A DNA stretch of 64,000 nucleotides from Mauremys mutica (Eukaryota > Chordata > Testudines > Geoemydidae), in NCBI RefSeq assembly GCF_020497125.1, contig NW_025422870.1, forward strand, positions 56,327-120,326, read 5' to 3'. Within the stretch, counting starts at the first letter, position 1. Every line of letters begins with the position of its first letter. The position numbers and the translations under genes were made by a program. Shown here one piece after another: positions 58,406 through 64,000 of the stretch. Below the pieces are notes generated by a model that was not told the origin of the DNA, ran no database searches, and worked only from the letters and a program-made list of their open reading frames with translations.

Positions 58406-58873
58406 AGTTCTAGAGCTGGTCAGGAATGTTCAGGTTAAATGTTTTTCCACTGGAAAATGACGATTCTGCAAAACTGAAACTGTTTGCAGGAAAGGATCGC
58501 TTTTCATGAAACTCCTGATTCAGAAAGCTTAGGGGAAAAAGGTTTCATGATAGTTGAAATGTCTGGTTTTGATACTTTCAAAACAAAAAAATTGGTTTCT
58601 CAATTTGAAATGATCTTTCATTTTGAAAGTTTAGTTAATTTGTACCCAAAAAGTTTTAAAAGGTTGAAATGTTTCAAAATTATGTAAATGAAACACTTCA
58701 GTTTACCCAATCTAAAAAAAAAATGTTTCAGATTATTGGTTTGAAAATTTTTGAGATTTTAATTTTTAATCCCAATTTGGGACAGGGAGAAATTATGAAA
58801 TCTTAAACTCTGGTAAACCAGGCTCTGACTATCTCTATTCATTTCTGCTTTAGAGGGACTCCCTGCTCTCTTT
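58406..58873. other. Anonymous sequence, no gene seen
   Basis: AT-rich, with repeated GTTTCA/TGAAAC words; no gene. Confidence 0.45.
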
Positions 58874-60824
58874 GGGTATGTCTACACTGCAGTTTAAAAG
58901 CCCACAGCTGGCCTGTGCCAGCTGACTCAGTTCACAGGGCTTGGGCTAAAAGGCGGTTTAATTGCATTGTGGACGGTGAGGCATGGGCTGGAGCCTGGGC
59001 TCTAGGATCCTGCGAGGTGGGAGGGTCCCGGAGGTTGGGCTGCAGCCAGAGCCCTAATGTCTGCACTGCAATTAAATAGCCTCTTAGCCTGACCCCCACG
59101 AGCCTGAGTCAGCTGGCGTGGCCAGCACTGGGTGTCTAATTGCAGTATAGCTAGGGTGACCATATTTCCCTATGCTCAATACGGGATACATGGTAAAATT
59201 ACTCTTATTCAAGCGAGTTCAATGGCAATCAATTAGAACTATGCAGTACAAACATTCAAATTAACATCATGTTAACTGAACTCCTGTTAAAAAGAAATAC
59301 TGCGTAGTTGGATTTTTTTATTTACCTTCTTCTCTTTAAGGCTTTAGGGTTCACATGGGGAGAGGTGACACACACACATAAACTCCCATACACCTCTCAC
59401 ACAGAGTGTGGGGGGGTGACCAACCAACTCTGCCCTCCATGCCTGGCTGAGCCCCCAGGATGAACGCACCTCTCCTGGTACCTGCTGCCACGTCTTCCCG
59501 AGGCAACATGTTGGGGAGCACACAGGTTCACATGCCCCCCACCCCAGATTCCTGCCAGGGTTCACACCAGAATGTGGCCAGCAGCAGCCTTTCTGCACTG
59601 TGCGGGAGGAAAGAGACGGGAGCTGCTTCACACAGCAGTGGGTGGGAGGAAGGGATGACCTGGCCTGTGTCTTTGCAGAGCTCATCTCTTCCCACCCGCC
59701 CTCCCCTGTGGCTCTAAGCAGCTTGTCCCTTCCTGCCCGCACAGTGTAAAAGGCAGCTAACACCTGCAGGCTACTGCTGGCTACGGACATAACCCAGCCG
59801 CCTCTTGTCCCCCAGTTACAGCACGGCACTGGAGTTAAGCGCCGAGGATGCATTGTGCACCAGAGCCCAGGGAACCTGACTGCAGGGGCTTACCCAGCCA
59901 GAGAGCTGGCTCCGCAGAGGAGGGTGCCTAGAGGATGGAGCACCCCACGCTCCCTGGGGGCAGGACCCAGGATGGGGAGGAGTGGATGAGGAGGGTTCTG
60001 TGCTCCTGCCTGGGGGGCTGCTTTGGAGCCTGCAGGGTCAGGGTACGAACAGGCTGGAAATCTCTTTCCCCCACTCCAGAGCTTAGCTGAAGGGTGGAGA
60101 GGCTTTCCCGTGCCAACACTCTGTGGGCTTTGTCACATGCAGGGCTTGGCTCCTCCTGGCCAGCGCCCCAGGATGGAGGGTCTTGGGCTTTCCTGGGGCA
60201 CTGGCCAAGGCAGAGGCAGTGGGGGAAGGAAGGAGCCTGCCTGACAGGCTGATGGTGAGCTGAGCACTCCGACCAGGGGCTGGTTCTCCACACAATGCTG
60301 GGAGTGGAACATGCCCTGCCGGGGGCGTTATGGAGGAGCAGCGGGACTGGGGGTGGGGTGAAGGGACGAAGCAGGGAGAGGACAGCGAGAGAAGGAGCAT
60401 GTAAAGGGCCAATGGGTGCCTGTCCACACTCACCAGCCACTGTAGCTTGCAGCGCAAAGCCAGTGCCGGCAAGAAACGGGATTGGGGGCAGGCCTTGCTG
60501 GCCAAGAGCCGGCACACAGCGGGGGCTGCACTGACGGATCAGCAGGGGAGCAGCCAGCCCCATGCATGGCAGCTTTGCCCCACCACCAGCCTTGCACACC
60601 CATCGGCCACTGGCCCCACCCTCGCTCACCACTGGTGGGTGGGCAGCTGGCAAGCAGGGATCCGGCCAGCAGCAGGACCCACCAGTACTGATGGGGGGAG
60701 ACAGAAAATATGGGACAATTTGCCTGTTTTTAAGAAAAAGTCCAGACACCTGCAGGAGGGCTTAAATACGGGGCTGTCCCCTTTAAAAATGGCACATCTT
60801 GTCACGCTAAGTATAGACATACCC
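58874..60824. mobile_element. Palindromic MITE split by a 1.66-kb element
   Basis: The left end GGGTATGTCTACACTGCAG (58874) is mirrored by GCAGTATAGACATACCC, whose parts lie at about 59142-59151 and 60810-60824 on either side of the insert. TTT flanks both outer ends. Without the insert the MITE is about 290 bp. Same family as 50094-50540. Confidence 0.75.
59152..60809 (-). mobile_element. 1.66-kb GC-rich hAT-like element, copy 2
   Basis: The left end TAGGGTGACCATATTTCCC and right end TTGTCACGCTA are decayed inverted termini. AGTATAGC (59144-59151) and AGTATAGA (60810-60817) agree at 7 of 8 positions. The interior matches 38139-39765 in reverse over its full length, for example GCAAAGCTGCCATGCATGGG. 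Open frames up to 273 codons on both strands are Pro/Ser-rich and do not encode a transposase I recognise. The shared frames reflect shared DNA. Confidence 0.85.
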
Positions 60825-61458
60825 TTTATCATCAGTTCAGCTGAAATGGACAGAGCCTGTTTGAGCTTATCCTTGTTTGCATACTACTGTTGCCATCAGC
60901 AATGCTGTTAGTCCAGCTCCAGAAGAAGGAATCATCTAGTTAGCTGATCAGACCTCTGTTGGTGTACTGTCTGCCTCTGAAGCAACTGAGCACACATCAT
61001 CACATGTGATACAAACAAACAGTATTTGTCTTGTACCTTTTCAATACAATCAATAGATTTTAAAAAATGAAACTGAGTATTAAGGGTCACTGATCTGCTA
61101 TCAGATTCCTACCACATCTCTCTCTCTCACTCCCCCCCCCCCCCCCCGCGTTTGTAAGTTAAAAGGCACTGGATTTGGAAGCACATTTGCTGACCTCCAA
61201 GTGACCTGGAATTCCGTCATCCTTTAAAATGCTCAGCTCTCCTGATATGCCTGTTGTTTTCATTTCTGAATCTCCAGAAACTGGCCTGTTTTAACCAGTA
61301 ATTGATGGATTTAGGAAAAAAGCGAAAGACGCTCATGTGGCACCATCTTTCCCTAGCAGAACTGGCCCCAGCTCTTGCCAAGTGTATCACAATTACAGTC
61401 TGTGAAATGTTCTCGATGAATCCTGTGCCCACTCAAAACTCCCTTGGCTTTGGATTAC
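60825..61458. other. Anonymous sequence with a poly-C run
   Basis: No gene. A 16-base C run lies at 61132-61147 after a short CT stretch. Confidence 0.6.
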
Positions 61459-61995
61459 TGTCACAAGGTGACTGGACCCTTTAAGTGGGAGTGAGGTGCG
61501 GTACACCTATAGGCTGCCCAATTGGGTTTATGGAAAAGCACCTGGGCCTTATGAAGGTGAGACAGCTGCAAGTGAGCATTGGCTGGTGCCTGCAAATACT
61601 GCAGGGAGAAAAAAGGTGCCTGCAGACCCTGAGTCAGCAGGGGCAAGACACCTGTGGAGAAGGCCATACTCTAAGCAAGCTTGAGAGAGCAGGTAGACAG
61701 ATCTGCAGGAGGGAAGGGCTGTGCCCAGCTTAAAATTGGAGCAGGAGAGTGTTTGAACTCCAAGGGGAATTCAGACCCTCAGAGAGGAGAGGTTGTGCCC
61801 AATTTGGGACTGGGATAAAAGAAATGAATTTTAAATAAAGGACAGACCCTCAGGGTGGAGAGGCTGAACCCAGCTAAAACTGGGATGAAGACTTTGTGTA
61901 GACTTGATAAATGGGACCCCACACATGGAATGTTTTGAATATCTAGACTGTGTGGATTTTTTTAAGGGTCCTGACTGAAGGAGCAACTGAGGCTG
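61459..61995 (+). mobile_element. LTR-like repeat with three internal modules
   Basis: Starts TGTCACAAGGTGACTGGACC, close to the start of the solo LTR at 2536. Three diverged modules share CAGA(C/T)C(C/T)(T)CAG, then GGAGAGG(T/C)TG and CCCA(G/A)(C/T)T near 61700, 61777 and 61844. I found no convincing target duplication, so the right end is approximate (ACA near 61995-62010). Confidence 0.5.
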
Positions 61996-64000
61996 TCCTC
62001 AGCATAACACAACAAAGATGAAAGTTAAAATTCAACAGTGGAAACAAACTTTACTTTGATTTGTGCCCTGTGTAGCTCTGTTGATTTCTATAAGGTTGCG
62101 CAGGGAATAAGCCCATGCAGCACTAAGCTTTATGTTTGCAGAAATGCTCACAAAGCAGATCCAAATTCTGAGTGAACTGAATGTAATGGAGTTTTTTTGC
62201 ACTGAAATCGCCCAAAAGTTTATGGTTTTGTATAATTTCAATGCAAACCAGGTGAAATGTGATGGTTTGTTAGATTTCTCCATACACAGAGAGAAAACAA
62301 AAGCTTTAGTCTGGTTAAGAAAGCAGCCAAAGAAGTAATAACAGTAGAGCAACCATGAGATCACACAGTGCATCAGTCTGCACTGAACTGTGTACAAAAT
62401 GCGTATCGGCCTCAGCATTTAGAGTACTTTAGAGACTTAAAAATGTGGTACAGGGAAGTAGAGCCATATCACTTATATAGGTTTATACGTCATAGTTTCA
62501 GCTAAGTTTCATTTGAGATGGTGTATTTATATGTTGGTTTCTCAAAGTCACGCTTTGAGGGAGAGGAGAATTTATCTGGGTCAAAAACCAATAGAAAAAA
62601 TTTCAACCACCCTACTGCTTAAAGAGGAAAAAACAAACTCCACATAGCTCTACCCTAGAGCTCTACTTTTGAAAGCAAACAACTTTCGTGAGAGCCCAAA
62701 TTTTGCTTAACAATTGGGCACCTCCAAATTAACCAGATAAGGATCAAAAACCTGTTTTTGGGAAACTTTATGAAATTTGTGTGACTGATTTAGACCCAAA
62801 TTTAAGACCACACTATAAGTATGGAACCAAATTCAGAAGTCACTTAAATTATACATGGTCTTTAAGTCAAGCATTGGTGTTAATATTACACCCTGAGCAC
62901 CTGATTCTCATTTAACATGGAGGGGGCCTTTATTTTACCACTGTTCTGCCAGTTGGAAAAGGAACCAGTTTAATGCCCCACTTTATAAGGCCCCCATTAT
63001 AACTGTGCCAAAAGCAGAGTAAACAGGAGTCTTGTGGAAACGAGAATTATGGCCCTGGAGGAGCAGGAAAATGGGGACATATCCAGAGGGAAAAAAACCA
63101 AACTAGGAAGGCGTAAATTAAAATTAGGGGACGATTCTACTACCAGATTTACAGCTCTCTGTAAAATGGGTTTACATTCATGGTCCTTGAACTATTTCCC
63201 AGTCGTCCAAAAACAGACTGCATCTCTAGTCCCCTTGTAAGCGAATTTAATTGCTGCAGGACTGATCCTCGTTATATTTTCTGTATTATAAGAAAATATC
63301 AATAGCTTAAAAACATATTTTTCTATTAAATAGATATGTATTTGCCTTCTAGTTCCCTGATGGTGTTGCAGATAGGCTTAGGATTTGGGGTACAGTAACA
63401 TAAACATGTGTTGTGTACATTGAAAATCTGTTGCATTTTGAACCAGACGTATAGTGCTTCCAATTTTTTATGCATTAATTCAGGTAATGCTAGAATCCCC
63501 AATGGTATCTTATGATTTCCCCCCTTCACCCCTGCTTGGATTATAAACTCCCAATACGATGCGCAGGTGTGAGAGGGATTTAAATAGGTTCTTTATCTAC
63601 AGCTAGCAAAACTATCTCTGGAGACTAATAGGAAAATTGCTTTCCTTGCAAATGGAGGTAGCCTAAACCAAGATGAAGTTTAATTGCTTTTAGAGCTGCC
63701 AGTTAGAGTGATTACACAGTGTGTGATTGATGGTAGTAAATAGTACTTGATGTTGTCTCCCTGGCTGATATGCCTAGTTTTTTTAGTTGGCGTAGGAAAT
63801 TTCCTTCTGTAAGTGGCGAGTAGCATATTTACTGAATAAACAAGTTGTATGTTTATTTTGTTATGGTAGATTTTTACTGGGCATATGTCATCCCTTTGTG
63901 CAATATATTCTGTCTTTACCAACATTAATCAGGACACCTGTCGTTACTGTAAAAAGCAGAGGAAGACTTACTGGGCTTCTGGCTCCCAGCCTCTTACAGG
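61996..64000. other. Anonymous sequence, no gene seen
   Basis: Frames up to 128 codons (62032-62418, minus) without a recognisable domain. No repeat named. The window ends in ordinary sequence. Confidence 0.4.

Noticed and set aside
59928..60749. 273-codon minus-strand frame, the longest in the GC-rich 1.66-kb element
   Set aside because: Pro/Ser/Cys-rich, no domain, overlapped by open frames on the other strand, and lying within a non-autonomous transposon whose sister copy does not keep the same frame.

Overview
This is vertebrate non-coding DNA built from old interspersed repeats and anonymous AT-moderate sequence. I found no host protein-coding exon, rRNA or functional tRNA. The repeat set points to an amniote, most likely a cryptodiran turtle. 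It includes a CR1 LINE with a near-intact reverse transcriptase, a tRNA-derived SINE whose tail matches the CR1 3' end (the turtle pol III/Cry I type), MIR/CORE-SINEs, many short hAT and palindromic MITE-like elements, and a Gmr1-like Ty3/gypsy element. The species call rests on recognised repeat families, not on a host gene.

Layout. 0-6.5 kb: two inverted copies of an anonymous repeat (one split by a MITE and hit by a hAT), a solo LTR with a perfect 5-bp target duplication, and a hAT with a perfect 8-bp duplication. 7-12.6 kb: MIR and CR1 pieces, a decayed minisatellite, a long LTR-like repeat, and a hAT that carries a non-LTR relic. 19.3-22.5 kb: a decayed gypsy element reading gag, protease, integrase on the minus strand with no reverse transcriptase between protease and integrase, abutting a MIR on one side and a non-LTR relic on the other. 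28-33.4 kb: a cluster of CAGGG-ended hAT elements, a tRNA-derived SINE and a second non-LTR relic with a zinc finger. 35-40 kb: palindromic MITEs, a Penelope-like inverted repeat with a hammerhead-like core, and a 1.63-kb GC-rich hAT-like element. 47.4-50.7 kb: CR1 and a nest of elements inside one another. 53-54.4 kb: an RNase H-bearing retroelement relic and another Penelope-like repeat. 58.9-60.8 kb: a MITE interrupted by a second, inverted copy of the 1.6-kb element. 61.5-62 kb: an LTR-like repeat.

No genes act together here. The coding remnants are all transposon proteins broken by frameshifts or stops. The points most worth a second look are the gag-protease-integrase order with a SCAN-type capsid, the hammerhead-like folds in the Penelope-like repeats, the RNase H relic, and several insertions whose order and target duplications can be read directly.
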